A DNA stretch of 64,000 bases from Prorocentrum cordatum (GCA_963575745.1 CAUYUJ010012669.1:386501-450500), one strand, 5' to 3'. Numbered from the stretch's first letter, positions 49,753 through 59,848 are shown. A program made the numbers and translations. The notes: a model not told the origin generated them from the letters alone.

Positions 49753-50901
49753 CCAGTCAGCTGGTGCGTTACTGCGATGGTTGCACCCTCCGCGTCCACG
49801 CCTTGATGGTGAAGATTCGGTTAGGTACAGACTTTACGGGTCTCAATGCACCACTCCTGCGTTGTGGCAACTCGGTGCACCTGTTGATCACGTGTTTTCT
49901 TGCGACAAGGAACCGGCGGTCCAGCGCTTCAACGCCGCCGCGATGCCCGCCCAGCATCCATACGACGACATCGAGCAGAGAGACCACTCGCTTGTTCCAG
50001 AAGTAGACTACTACCATTTCTCCCCGCCGTGCCAGTCGTTCTCTGCCGAAGGAGTTGCGGGCCGACCTGTCGAAGGAGACGATGCACGCGACACGTTGTT
50101 TCGGCACAGCTTGGCATACATTGCGAATCGCACCCCGAAGCTTGTGACGTACGAGATGGTGCCAAACATCGAGATCAAGCAGCACAGGTCGTGATGCAAG
50201 AGATCAAGGCCGAGTTGGAGGCGCTCCGCTACACCGTGCAAGTGAAGACGCTACACTGCGAAGATCATGGTGCCCCCCATCATCGGCGCAGGTTGTTCAT
50301 GGTCGCGCGCCGCGACGGGTGGGCGAAGCCGTTCACGTGGCCGAAGCCTGTCGGCTTCAAGAGGACCTTGGCTGAGATCCTGGTGGCATCGCCGTCAGAC
50401 GACCCGAAGGCACTCCCCCCGAAAGGAGCTACTAAAGGAGACAAACGGCGCAGGTCCCTTGTTAAGACTGAGTATAGAGCTCACCTGAAAGAGAATATCA
50501 ACCCGGCCAAGACGATCGTCATCACGGACATTGGATGCAGCCTCTCGCGCGGCAACTCGAGCACCAACTTGACCATTGAGGGCCTCTTCCCGTGCATTAC
50601 GAATCGTCGAGCAAATGCATTGGACTATTGGATCTCGGTGCGCGGCCGACGCGTCACGCTCCCAGAACTGTCTGAGCTCTCTGGCATCGACTGCGATTTG
50701 CAGGAGAAGCTGGCTGCGTGGTCGAGCTGCAAAACAAAAGTGTCAGCCGGGCAGATGGGGGCGATGATCGGCAACACGATCCCAGTGAACATCATGGAAC
50801 GGGTGCTTCAGAAGGCCTTGTGGGCGTCTGGATTGGCGACCCGCCGCTTGCCAGATAGGTGCAACCAGAAGAAGACGAAGGTAAAGCAGATCGGTTGCTA
50901 G
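49753..50901 (+). pseudogene. C5 cytosine DNA methyltransferase, two frameshifts
   Basis: About 370 residues over three frames. Motif I: RLGTDFTGLNAP (49820). Frame change near 49855-49865, then LGAPVDHVFSCDKEPAVQRF. Motif IV with the catalytic Cys: FSPPCQSFSAEG (50020-50050). Motif VI: YEMVPNI, the ExV position (50150). Second change near 50170-50190. Motif VIII: APHHRRRLFMVAR (50270). A target-recognition-like region with LPELSELSGIDC, then motif X MIGNTIPVNIMERVL (50764). This order is typical of 5-methylcytosine methyltransferases, and related enzymes are known inside dinoflagellate retrotransposons. TTTCTGGCCCCGACGCAG at 49752 may be an acceptor. As it stands it cannot encode one protein unless the frame changes are sequence errors. 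Confidence 0.75.
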
Positions 50902-50904
50902 CGG

Positions 50905-51990
50905 CGGGCGCCCGCCCGCAGGTCGGCAGGCCGCGCGGGCCGTCAACGACGACGGCGCTGCCATCGGGCCAGTTTTTTAGCGAAGATAACGAAGATAGCG
51001 GTGCTGCGTCACATCCACCTCCTCCGCCCCCCCCCCCCTCCCGCTCCGCCTCCCCCCCCCTCCGCCTCCCCCCCTCCCTCCGCCTCCCCCCCCTCCGCCT
51101 TCCTTGTCCCTGTCCTTCTCCGCTTCCCCCCCCCCTCCCACTCCCTCCCCAAAATCCCCTTTATCCCCCCTTCCTCGGCTTTCCCCGAAACTGCAGTGAC
51201 CCAAACCTCGCGCGCATGCTTCATCGCCCTGCCCTGCCTCTTGCCCAGATCAACCCATAGCCCTGCCCTGCGATCCGAAGAGCCAGGCAAATGGCGGGCT
51301 TCGAACAGGGCCTCGCCGTCGAGGGGGCGACTACTTGACCTCTCATGTCCGGCGGACGGCGGCGGAAGGCCAGCGGAGGCCGGCGGAAGCAAAATATATC
51401 CCGCCCCTCCATCCCCCCCAGAGATGTCAACAACGTTTTTGGACCCGGGGTTTCCCGCGGCGCCCATGTCGACGCTCCTCTCGATGTCGCGAGCGCTGGA
51501 TTGCAGGGATGATGGGCGGCCCTTGGGACCTTAATTTTCGGGCAAACGTCATCAGGCTCCAAATCAATCTGGCGCACGCTCAGGCATCGGGGAAATTTGG
51601 GCCGAGTGGCGCAACTACTACTACTACCACCGTTGCCGGGGGACCAACTTCTGGACAACCTTCTCTTCTGGGGTATGTGGGCGCGTTGGCTGATTTGGAC
51701 CTCGGGGGCCACGCGGATAGAGCCCGGCACGCTGGGGCGCCCTGGGCGGCTGGAGGCGTTGCGGAGTGCGTTCCGGGAGAGAGTCTCCGGAACGCTTTGA
51801 CAGAAAACCAACCGAAATCGAGCGTGCCCAGAAGTTGCGCCCGTTCACGCGGCCCGCCCTGCCGCCCGCATCCCTCATTCCTTCTGCGCCCTCATTGCCC
51901 TTTTTGTCTCCCCGGTCACAGACCGCCAACGTAACTATCATCGCAGCCAACCTAACCCAGCAGGGCGAGGCCGCCGGCGGGCGACCTTGC
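50905..51990. other. CCT/CCCC low complexity and repeat fragments
   Basis: 51010-51160 is C-rich (CCTCCGCCTCC). 51295-51440 is a fragment of the GGCGGAAG element. 51655-51845 is a diverged copy of the CAAAATCGG family. No gene recognised. Confidence 0.6.
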
Positions 51991-51992
51991 AG

Positions 51993-54131
51993 GCGGCCCC
52001 CCCCGACTGTGCGCCAGCCGCGCTGTCGACGAGCCCAAAGAAACGATCCGCCACCGATGCCGGCGCCTCCGCGGCGAAGAGGCCCAAGGCGAAGGCCACG
52101 TCGACGCCCCTCTCTGCTGACCCCGCCGAGTCGCCGCACGACGAGCAGACGGCGGCGGTGCCCGAGCTGTCAGGCGTGAACGCAGATTACTTCACTCATG
52201 TGCAGAAGTGGCTGGCCACCATCAAGCAGCACGTCGTGTTGCAGGCGGCGTTCGCAGACAGCGTGGAGCCGGTCGCTGTTAGCGATGGCGCGGTGGCCCC
52301 CCCGATCGACATCGGCGTTGTCGCGAAGAAGCTCGAGTCGATGGACGCCAACATCGAGGGGGCGACGGTCGTCGGCACTGGTTCCGATCCCTCTCGCATG
52401 GATCGACACGCTGATGAACCCCGCGCCAGGTGTCCAGATCAACATGAGCGACGTGGACCTGTTCATCAAGCGCGACTTCAAGAAAACGTCGGCGCTGGCT
52501 TCTAAGCTGCGCACGATTGCCATTGCACTGACGGAACACTCTACCGAGCCGTTCGTGGCAAAGAAGTTGCAGAGTTTGAGCGCTTTCGAGAAATTACACG
52601 CCCCCATCAAGGCCTGCGCCGATGAAGTGGACACTGGCACGATGACGGATGCCCGGGCCCGGGACTGGTTGAAGCTTTTCCGCCAGGTTTCGGAAGCGGA
52701 AAAGAGGGGTGTGATGACTAGGGGGGGGGGGGATTTCATGGCGCGGGCCATGATTTTTCTTCAGATTTCATGGCGCCTCTTCTTATTTCATTACGCCCCA
52801 GGCCCCCCCGCTGGGCCGCGCACATGCCGCCCGTCATGATTTGCCCCCCCCCTCTTGGACACCCCCCTCTTGGCCGCCCCCGACAGGTTCCAACCGAGGT
52901 GTACCGCGTTAACCAAGCCGACATCGCCACCGCCGCGTTCACGCTCCGGGAGGACGCGAAGGATGAGGCGCACATCGTGTCGTGGACGACGCTGCAACGG
53001 ATCCAAATTGTGATACGAGAGAAGTACATGCTGAAACTAGCAACGGGTAAGGATCCCACAGAGAAGCAGTTGGAGACGCACTTCGAGAAGAAAGTTCACC
53101 TGGCTGCCAAGAGCGAGAAGCTGTCCTCTTCGTTTATCGACATTGCGAATACTGTCCAAGAAAGAGCCCTTCGCCACAAGGGCATCGCGGAGACCATCAA
53201 CACTCTGGACCGCCACTACAAGCACGCTGGACCGACATTTGGGATTGGGAAGTTCCAGATCGTGATCAACAGGTGCAAGACTGCCCTCAACATCGAGTGG
53301 TGCTACAACTACTTGTTGGACGCACTATCGATGGAGTTCATTGAGCTTTCCGATTGCAGCATCTCCAAAATGAACACGTGGATCTGCGACCTCGCCCTGA
53401 TTATGTTGAGCAGCAGGGATTACTTCCTCAATCAGTGGGCCCACAGCAACGCGTTCACGGCTGAAGAGATCGGTTGGTGCAGGAACGCGTTCGCCAGCCA
53501 CGAGTCGGCGCGGGCGACCTTGACGAACTACCCAGGTGCATCGTCGGTCGACATTTCTAGCCTCTACGTGAGCGGCGCAGGCACGAAGCGGCGCAATGCC
53601 TTTCGGTTGGCCGTCGCTTTCTGGGAGAAGATTGTGTTCGGGAACGACTTCGACACCGCCTTGAAAACGGCGGCGAAGAACGCCAAGGGGCCTGAGGAAT
53701 ATCTTGCTGAATACACGGCGTTCGAGGAAGACCTGACGGAGCTAAAGGAGGAGTTGAAGAAGGAGCAGCAGCAGGCGATCGCCATGGACCCCGATGGAGC
53801 GGCAGCAACGCCGATGCATGGCGAGGCGGCCGCCAGCCGCACCGGCGACCACCAGGTGGAGGAGAGTGGCCCGACAACGCAGGTCTACGCCATCAACGAG
53901 TTCATCACCAAGAAGATCCCGACGGATGTCACCGACCCGAGGGCTGATGAATGCAAGAAGTACTTGGGCATGGCCGAGCGCATCGCGCGGTCGCTCACCA
54001 GGGTCGTCACCATACCGGCGAACATGGCCACCATGATCGAGGATATCAAGTCAAGCGCGATGGCCATGGCTAAAGGAGATACGCTGGCCCTCCCGGGTGC
54101 TCCGCTACCCTCTCGCTGCTGCGGTGTTTGA
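51993..54131 (+). pseudogene. Unknown ~650-700 aa protein, one intron, one frameshift
   Basis: The N-terminal part (acceptor TTGCAG|GCG at 51992) has a nuclear-localisation-like SPKKRSATDAG…AAKRPKAKA and then ADYFTHVQKWLATIKQHVVL. The frame changes near 52375-52395 and continues APGVQINMSDVDLFIKRDFK to VSEAEKRG. A GT-AG intron (52711-52886) leads to VPTEVYRVNQADIATAAFTL and about 410 more residues, helical and charged (IINTLDRHYKHAGP-like, CYNYLLDALSMEFIELSDCS, EEDLTELKEELKKEQQQAIA), ending TGA at 54131. No catalytic motif or membrane span is recognised. The basic N-terminus suggests a nuclear role. The single frame change means it is broken or mis-sequenced. Followed by CCT/GGA tracts. Confidence 0.5.
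52711..52886 (+). other. GT-AG intron (176 bp)
   Basis: GTGATG…CGACAG. Removal keeps the frame between EKRG and VPTEV. It contains GATTTCATGGCGC twice. Confidence 0.5.
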
Positions 54132-54159
54132 GCCTGCGAGCTTGAACTTTCACACTGAT

Positions 54160-54475
54160 CGTCCTCCCCATTTTTCTCCCCCTCCTCCTCCTCACCTCCT
54201 CCTACTCCTCCTCCTTCTTATTGTCCTCCTTCAGATCCCCCCTCTCTCTCGCCCCATCTCGTCGTCTCGTCGTCGTCGCAACGACGCCCTCCTCGCCGCT
54301 GCCCGGCCGCCGCGCGCTCCTCGTGGGCCACGGCGATCGGCCCCCCGGGCCGCGGGGGAAGGCCGTTCGAGCAGGGGGCGGGGAAAGGGGGGAAGGGGGG
54401 ATGGGGGGACAGACGACGAATGAGGAGGGAAGACGAGGAAGAAGGACGGAACGAGGAATGAGACGGACGGCAATT
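54160..54475. repeat. CCT then GGGGA/GGA low complexity
   Basis: Pyrimidine tract 54165-54245, (TCG)n near 54262-54280, purine tract 54355-54460. 54480-55160 has no recognised gene, though 55018-55160 (+) has a coding-like frame (LRRGIPEFSRVLLAKVLARR) that I cannot place. Confidence 0.6.
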
Positions 54476-55161
54476 TGTATCTAAATTAAAAAGGTGGGTT
54501 GGATGATTGATTTCCGTCTATGGCTCTCCTGGGCCGCGGCCCCGTCTGGAGAGGGGGGGGGGGGGCGCTTCCGGGGCCCTCCAAGCTTTCCCCCGGGGCC
54601 ACGTCGGAGATCTTGGAGAGGTCCGAGAAGCTGACTCTGGGGTGGCGCCGGAGGGCATTGCACCTGCTCGCTCGCAATCAGATTGCGGGGGTGTCTTGAG
54701 CGTTGGACAGTGGCCTACTCGAGCCCACTTCAATAGTAATATCTTCGTAGTGCCCAGCAACGAACTTCGAGGCGCGCACGGCGCCAAGCTATATTACCGA
54801 AAAAGACCAACGAGACGGTTCCAGCGGAGCCCCGATCGAGGCCCCGCAGGGTTTCAAGACGCGACCGGGGGCGGGGGGAGGGCACGATAGGAGGCCCATG
54901 AGGCCCCGCGCCCAGGAAACCCCCCAGCTCCACGCGAACCCCGAATGATCCAGGCAATGCGTCGAGGATGAGGGATGACGATGTCGATTGTGATGGACGT
55001 TCTGCGGCGACGAAAGGATGTCGCAGTTGCGGCGAGGCATCCCGGAGTTCTCGCGGGTGCTCCTGGCGAAGGTGCTCGCGCGTCGCGGGAGACACCCAGG
55101 CAGGCGGCCGCCCTACTACTGGCCGAGCCTCCAGAGCTATGCGACCGACGCGCCAGCCCCC

Positions 55162-55786
55162 TCATTCCGCGCGCGGCGCGCCGAAGGTCACCGCGGCGTT
55201 GCTGCTGGCGCATCTTCTGATCTTGGCCAGGCACGAGGGGCAATAGAAGACGTACGAAGCGAACATCGTCCTACCAGCGATCGGGTAGAGCTCCCCCTCG
55301 TCTTTGGGCACCCGTTTGACGCACATGTTGCACTGGACATTGTGCTCAGCTGGCGGCGTCCACCACAGTTGATCCTTCCTCAGGTCGTCCCTGTAGGACT
55401 CCAACTTGACGACGGAGCCCTTACTCCTGATGAGCAGGCCAATGTCCTCCTCCACCATGTGCGTCGCCGACGACGACGACGAGTTGTTCTTCTTCTTCTT
55501 CTCACCGCTGCGCAGAATGCCGGTCGGCTTAGGGCCGCGCAACAGGAGGCTGGGTCCGTGAAGCGGGGCCCCCCGCCTCCTTGTTGTTGCTGCCGTCGGC
55601 GCTGCTGGCGGCAGTTGTTGCTCGGCCGCCGGCGGCGGGGGGGGCCCCGGCGGGGGGGGCTTCGGCGCTGTCGGCAGCTGTTGGGCCGGTGCCGGCGGCG
55701 CCGGTGGCATGGCCGGCGTCGCCGCTGGCGGTGGCGGGGCGGGTGGCGGCGGCGGCGGGGGCGGCGGCGCCGCGGGCTCGGTCCAC
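55162..55786 (-). CDS. SL-relic gene, exon 2: proline-rich linker and CxxC pairs
   Basis: Second exon of the minus-strand gene whose first exon is 55966-56432. After the acceptor CTACAG (minus) the frame reads WTEPAAPPPPPPPP and a long Pro/Ala linker, then a basic Ser-rich stretch (SGEKKKKNN plus poly-Ser), VEEDIGLLIRSKGSVVKLES, and a putative zinc-binding module NVQCNMCVKRVP … VFYCPSCLAKIRRC, ending TGA at 55162-55164. The four Cys in two CxxC pairs are spaced about 27 residues apart, as in zinc ribbons. The total spliced CDS is 1092 nt, exactly 364 codons, which supports the model. The function is unknown; nucleic-acid or protein binding is the natural guess. Confidence 0.6.
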
Positions 55787-55965
55787 CTGTAGGGCGACGA
55801 AATCTATACATATCCACTGCTCCCTGGCCAGGCCCAGTCTGAGCCCAGCAGCGGTGTGCACGTCGCGCCCCCCTGGCTCGGCCAGGGGGGCGCATGCGCA
55901 GCTCCCAGGTTCAGGCTGGGCCTGGCCGGGGAGCAGTGGATATGTATAGATTTCGTCGCCCGATC
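55787..55965 (-). mobile_element. Introner-like palindromic GA-AG intron (179 bp)
   Basis: On the minus strand the element runs GATCGGGCGACG … CGTCGCCCTACAG. Its ends are near-perfect inverted repeats: a 33-base perfect arm starting GGGCGACGAAATCTATACAT, then a further ~17 bases with one or two mismatches. Cutting after AGGAG and before GTGGACC removes 179 nt and keeps the reading frame (…GTRR-WTEP…). Introns made of inverted-repeat transposons (introners) are known in dinoflagellates and relatives. Confidence 0.75.
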
Positions 55966-56432
55966 CTCCTCGTGCCCGGCGGCGGCGGAGGCGGCGCCCG
56001 CGCGCTGCAGCCCACGCCGTCGGAAGCAGACGACAACTCGGAGCTCGTACTTGATGCCAATGTTGATGACGACGACGAAGAAGATGACGACGACGACCTC
56101 CTCTTCTTCTTCTTGATTTTCTTGGCTGGTGGTGGCGCCGCCGCGTCGTCGTCGCTCTTCATGCACTGGCTGAAGGCTCTTAGTGCGCCAGTGTGCTGGC
56201 CCTTGCTGTACTGGTACATCTCCTTCACGTTGTCAATGAAGTCGTTGCGCTGCGCCTTTGCAACTGCTTCGGTGAATGATTCGAGTTGCGAAACCTCGTC
56301 CTTCATGATGGCCCTGACGAATAGCTTGTAGCGCTTCGTAGTCTTCAGGGCGAACTTGTTGCCATTCACCATCCACTGTTCGAAGCCGTCCAACGCCTCC
56401 TCAAGCTCCCGGAGAGCCCGTCGCCTCGCCAT
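55966..56432 (-). CDS. SL-relic gene, exon 1: basic helical N-terminus
   Basis: The ATG at 56432 (minus) is the first after the relict SL at 56488-56509. Reads MARRRALRELEEALDGFEQW, MVNGNKFALKTTKRYKLFVR, DEVSQLESFTEAVAKAQRND, then a nuclear-localisation-like AKKIKKKKRRSSSSSSSS and an acidic/Ser tail ending in poly-Pro. It ends inside an Arg codon and exon 2 follows in frame. The open frame extends upstream of the ATG through the 5' leader but that part contains the SL. No domain is recognised. The 363-residue product would be low-complexity in the middle with structured ends. Confidence 0.6.
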
Positions 56433-56487
56433 ATGCGAGCAGCACCTTCTAAGAAGAGGAAGGGCGCGGCGCAATCCACGCTGCTCG

Positions 56488-56509
56488 ATCCAGCCAAAAT
56501 GGCTTCGGA
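56488..56509 (-). other. Relict dinoflagellate spliced leader (minus strand)
   Basis: Read on the minus strand, TCCGAAGCCATTTTGGCTGG plus AT matches dinoSL at 18 of 22 positions, 56 nt upstream of the ATG of the 55162-56432 gene and in the same orientation. Confidence 0.72.
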
Positions 56510-56559
56510 AAGCCCGCAAGGCCTGAACGCCAAACCTATTCAAACACGTAATGTTGGCC

Positions 56560-56740
56560 TCTCGGGGCCCGAGACTTCTCGGAGGCATCTTGGAACGCAT
56601 TCGAAGCCTCTTGGGCTGCCGCGGGGCCATCTTGGGCATCTCGGAGCGATGGTTTGACGCGTCGGCCCCTCTTGGGCCGTCTTGGGGGCCTCATGATCAT
56701 GAGGCCTTCTTAGCTCGTCGCGGGGCCCTCTTGTGCCCGA
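56560..56740 (-). repeat. CTTGG-type array upstream of the minus-strand SL relic
   Basis: Read with the gene it is CCCAAGAGGC/CCAAGATGGC units, the same orientation relative to the SL as the array at 41585-41760. Confidence 0.65.
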
Positions 56741-57202
56741 GCAAAACTAGCCTGGCGAAAGACCCAACCATATGCAAGTGCGAATGCCGCAGGCAGGTGG
56801 GGCGAAGGAGAGGGGGAGGGGTGTCACGAAACGTGAGGGGCGCGGCGACATGTGGCGCTGACGCATGCGAACTGCGCCACTGGGGCCTTCGGTGAAGCTC
56901 AATATGGGGCCTCGGAAGCATGCGGGCGCCTCTGGGGCCTTCGGAAGCACGCGGGCGCCCCTGCTGAGGCCTTCGGTGGGGCGCCCTATTATAGGGCCAC
57001 GACACGTGTGAGGGGTATGCTTGAGTGGTAGCGACGATGATAATAATGACGATATGGTGATGGTGGCTGCGATGATGGTGACGATGATGACGACGATGAT
57101 GACGATGAGAAGAGGGAGGACGGGGAAGAGGAGGAGCGAGGAGAACGCGGGGCGTTGGCTCTTCAAAACGAGGACACAACACCACAGGATGGTCGGTAAT
57201 CA
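56741..57202 (-). repeat. Repeat cassette C (inverted, about 3 core units)
   Basis: On the plus strand it starts GACCCAACCATATGCAAGTGC and ends CAAAACGAGGACACAACACC ACAGGATGGTCGG, the reverse complement of the cassette A ends. The core has GCGCCACTGGGGCCTTCGGT units and a GAT microsatellite (57030-57110) in place of the pyrimidine stretch. Confidence 0.7.
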
Positions 57203-57370
57203 TGCGACAGGCCGCGCTGGGGCCCGGGGGGCACGCCGGCAACCCCAGTGGGCCCGAGGGGCAGAGGAGAAGGATGAAGAGGAGGAGGGGGGGGGAAGGG
57301 GAAGGAGAGCGATGAAGACGATGATAACGCAGAAACCTTGTGAACCCCGCGTCGCGCGGGGTCAGCGTGC

Positions 57371-58313
57371 ATGTCCGGCCTCTTCTTGTTTCATTTCAGC
57401 CCGGACGTGTTCGGGGAGAGCGTCACTGCCCCGCATCTTCGCGGGCCGCCATTCCAGGAGAATCACTGCAAGAAAATAGTGGCGGCCATTCTGGAGGCCA
57501 GGAAGAAGGACGGCGTGGACGTCGCCATTCTCAACCCAGGCGAACTTGTCGTGCTGTCGGACTGTGGCAAGCCGGGCATTGCGAAAGGCTTGATGGCGCC
57601 GTGGAAGCAGGGGACGACCAAGGAAGTGAAGGAAAAGAATGACGACAGCCCCGATGGCGGCGAAAAGGATGTCGCCATTGATGCTGACGACGATGAGGAC
57701 GACGCAAAGTCAGGCTTCGTGGAGCGGCCGATCACTGTCTTCAAGGACGAGAAATCCTTGCGGGACCGCAAGAAGTTGGTGCGCGGCGTTGCCAACATCA
57801 AGCAGAATTCTACGATATTGCTGCAGCTCGGCGCCCCTAAACCTCCCGACTCGCGACAGCAAGCACTACCCGGGGTGCGGCACCAACCAGGGCACCATCA
57901 TCGGCCCCGTCGTGCTCGACGCCGAGGCCGACGAATGGAAGGCTACGTTCGCAGAGAAGAAGCTCATCTACGGCAAGAACTATCGCTTCGCCGTCGGCGG
58001 CAAGGTCGATGGGCAGAACGTTGGCAAGAAGCGGGAGAACAGCGACATGGAGGTGGTGTTCATGAACGCGATGCCGAGAACGTTCTACAGCGAGATCAAC
58101 CACCGATTCTTCGTGGCCCACGTCTTCGACATCAGCCCAGGGCCGGGCCTTTACGGGGAGGAGTGCATCGAGGCGGGCGTTACGTACTTTTGCTTGGCCT
58201 TCACCGAGAAGCACGCTCAGGCTGGGGCCGCGCACGGGCGCAATAAAATGGGGGCGAGAGGGTTAAGGGGGAAATTGCGACGAGCAGGAATGATGATCAG
58301 GAGTGGGGGATGA
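57371..58313 (+). pseudogene. Unknown ~300 aa protein, one frameshift
   Basis: Starts at the ATG at 57371 or at an acceptor TTTCATTTCAG at 57399. First frame: SPDVFGESVTAPHLRGPPFQ, KKIVAAILEARKKDGVDVAI, an acidic loop (DADDDEDDAK), ITVFKDEKSLRDRKKLVRGV, NSTILLQLG. The frame changes near 57840-57860. The second frame continues YPGCGTNQGTIIGPVVLDAE, FAEKKLIYGKNYRFAVGGKV, SDMEVVFMNAMPRTFYSEIN, HVFDISPGPGLYGEECIEAG and VTYFCLAFTEKHAQ, ending at 58313. β-rich, soluble-looking. I do not recognise the fold. A single base change would restore one frame, so it is either recently broken or a sequence error. A GGA tract follows. Confidence 0.5.
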
Positions 58314-58319
58314 GGAGGA

Positions 58320-58830
58320 GGCGTAGGAATGTAGAGGACAAGGCGGGACGGCGGCCGAGGAGGAGCGGGGGGGGGGCGACGGGGCGGGTTCTCAGATGTA
58401 GCGAATCACCGAACGAGTCTCTGCCCGCTCAGGGCCCCCCAGCCTACCCCCATTCTCGGGAATAGGGTGGATGAGACTTTGGACTTGGCCTTCTCAAGTA
58501 GTTTGTTTGGTGATGGCTCAAATCTGGACCAATGGGATAGGTGGTGAACGGCGGTGACTGGTGATGCTGCTGATGATGCTCGTGATGATGGTGGTGATGA
58601 TGATGATGGTGATGATGGCGACGATGGTGATGATGATGGCCCCCCTCCCCCTAGTGACGCCCCGCGCGCCCCCGCCAACTTATTCAGATCTCGTGTCCCT
58701 GAGCCCTTGGGGCGCTAGGCCATCTCGGTCGGGGCCAACCTGAGGCTTCGAGAGGTTATCTGGAGCGAGCGAGAAGGCACTTACTTGAGAACACTTGGAG
58801 CTGCGAGGAGCGGCCATGGAAAAACAACGA
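58320..58830. other. GGA and (GAT)n low complexity, no gene
   Basis: Purine-rich 58300-58390. GATGATGGT repeats about 58560-58640. The rest is unassigned. Confidence 0.6.
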
Positions 58831-58834
58831 TGAT

Positions 58835-59035
58835 CTACGGCAGATTTCGGAAACCCTGAACCAGGAAACGTTGACGTCTCCTTTTACTTCCGCCGCCTTC
58901 CGCCGAGCTTCCGCCGGCTTCCGCCGGCGGTTCCGCCGCCGTTTTACTTCCGCCGCCTTCCGCCGCCCTTCCGCCGGGCTTCCGCCGAGGGCGGGGCGCG
59001 CCGAAGGCGAGGCCTTTTTTTGATATTTCCCGCCC
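58835..59035 (-). repeat. GGCGGAAG-rich dispersed element, copy 2 (inverted)
   Basis: CTTCCGCCGCCTTCCGCCG repeats ending GCGCGCCGAAGGCGAGGCC. Reverse complement of 28236-28410. Confidence 0.78.
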
Positions 59036-59224
59036 CCCAGTGCTTGCAAGAGAAGTTCAAGTTGGCGGCGCTCCGCTGCGCGTGCAACGACAAGTGCTCG
59101 TTGCGCTACAACGCGAAGGCGGCGGGCGGGGCAGAATGGGCAGTGAGCGGGGGCAGCGATGGGGGCCAGGGCGGAGGCAGAGATGGATGAGAGTAGAGAG
59201 GGCGGGGAAGGGGATGGAAGACAA

Positions 59225-59445
59225 GGAGGAGGAGGAGGAGGCGGAGGAGGAGGGGGGGGGGGGGAGGAGGAGGAGGAGGGGCAGGGGGAGATGAGCAAGA
59301 GTAAGAGTAAGAGTAAGAGTCCCAGGACAGTAAGAGTAAGAGTAAGAGTAAAGGTAAGAGTAAGAATATGAGTAAGAGCAAGAGTAAGAGTCCCAGTAAG
59401 AGTAAGAAGAGCAAGAGTAAGAGTAAGAGTAAGAGCCCCAGGACA
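59225..59445. repeat. (GGA)n and (AGTAAG)n repeats
   Basis: GGA run 59225-59290, then a hexamer AGAGTA/AGTAAG array 59290-59440 with CCCAGGACAG twice. In one frame it reads Ser-Lys repeats, probably incidental. Confidence 0.85.
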
Positions 59446-59554
59446 GTCTCTTGGCTGTTCGCCCGCAGGTCTCCGAGAGGCATTCGGGTGAATCGGACGC
59501 CTAACGGGAAGCCCCCTTCCCCTTCCTCCCCCCGCCCCGCCCTCCCCCCTTGCC

Positions 59555-59848
59555 CGCGTCCACCCCCATCGTCCTGCCGCTGCCGACGCCGCCGCCGCTC
59601 TCGCTCTCGCGGCTTTCCAGGCCGCCGCGCTCTTCCACGGCGACGCTGCTGCGGAGAACGACGACGAGAAGAAGAGGAGGAAGGACTCCGCTGAGGCGAA
59701 GAAGAAGGCAACCGCCGAGAAGAAGAAGAAATCGACCGAGGCTGAGGGAGACGAGGGCGACGATGGCGGCGAGCTGGGCGCGGGCGGCGAGGAGGAGGAT
59801 GGCGGTGGCGAGGGCAGCGACTGGGATCTCTCTGACGCAGAGAAGTAA
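59555..59848 (+). CDS. C-terminal exon, Ala-rich then Lys/Glu-rich acidic tail
   Basis: The frame reads PAAADAAAALALAAFQAAAL, DAAAENDDEKKRRKDSAEAK, KKATAEKKKKSTEAEGDEGD and ends GSDWDLSDAEK at TAA 59846-59848. Alternating basic and acidic low complexity resembles nuclear chaperone-like tails, but that is composition only. The 5' boundary is not defined (acceptor possibly near 59540-59555). It may be the last exon of the 57.4 kb gene or of a separate one. Confidence 0.35.
   Translation, partial: RVHPHRPAAADAAAALALAAFQAAALFHGDAAAENDDEKKRRKDSAEAKKKATAEKKKKSTEAEGDEGDDGGELGAGGEEEDGGGEGSDWDLSDAEK

Noticed and set aside
54854-55243. Short ORFs on both strands
   Set aside because: No motif, no splice support, overlapping frames of equal quality.
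59290-59440. SR-protein-like Ser-Lys repeat
   Set aside because: A hexanucleotide AGTAAG microsatellite. The reading is incidental and lacks an RNA-binding domain.
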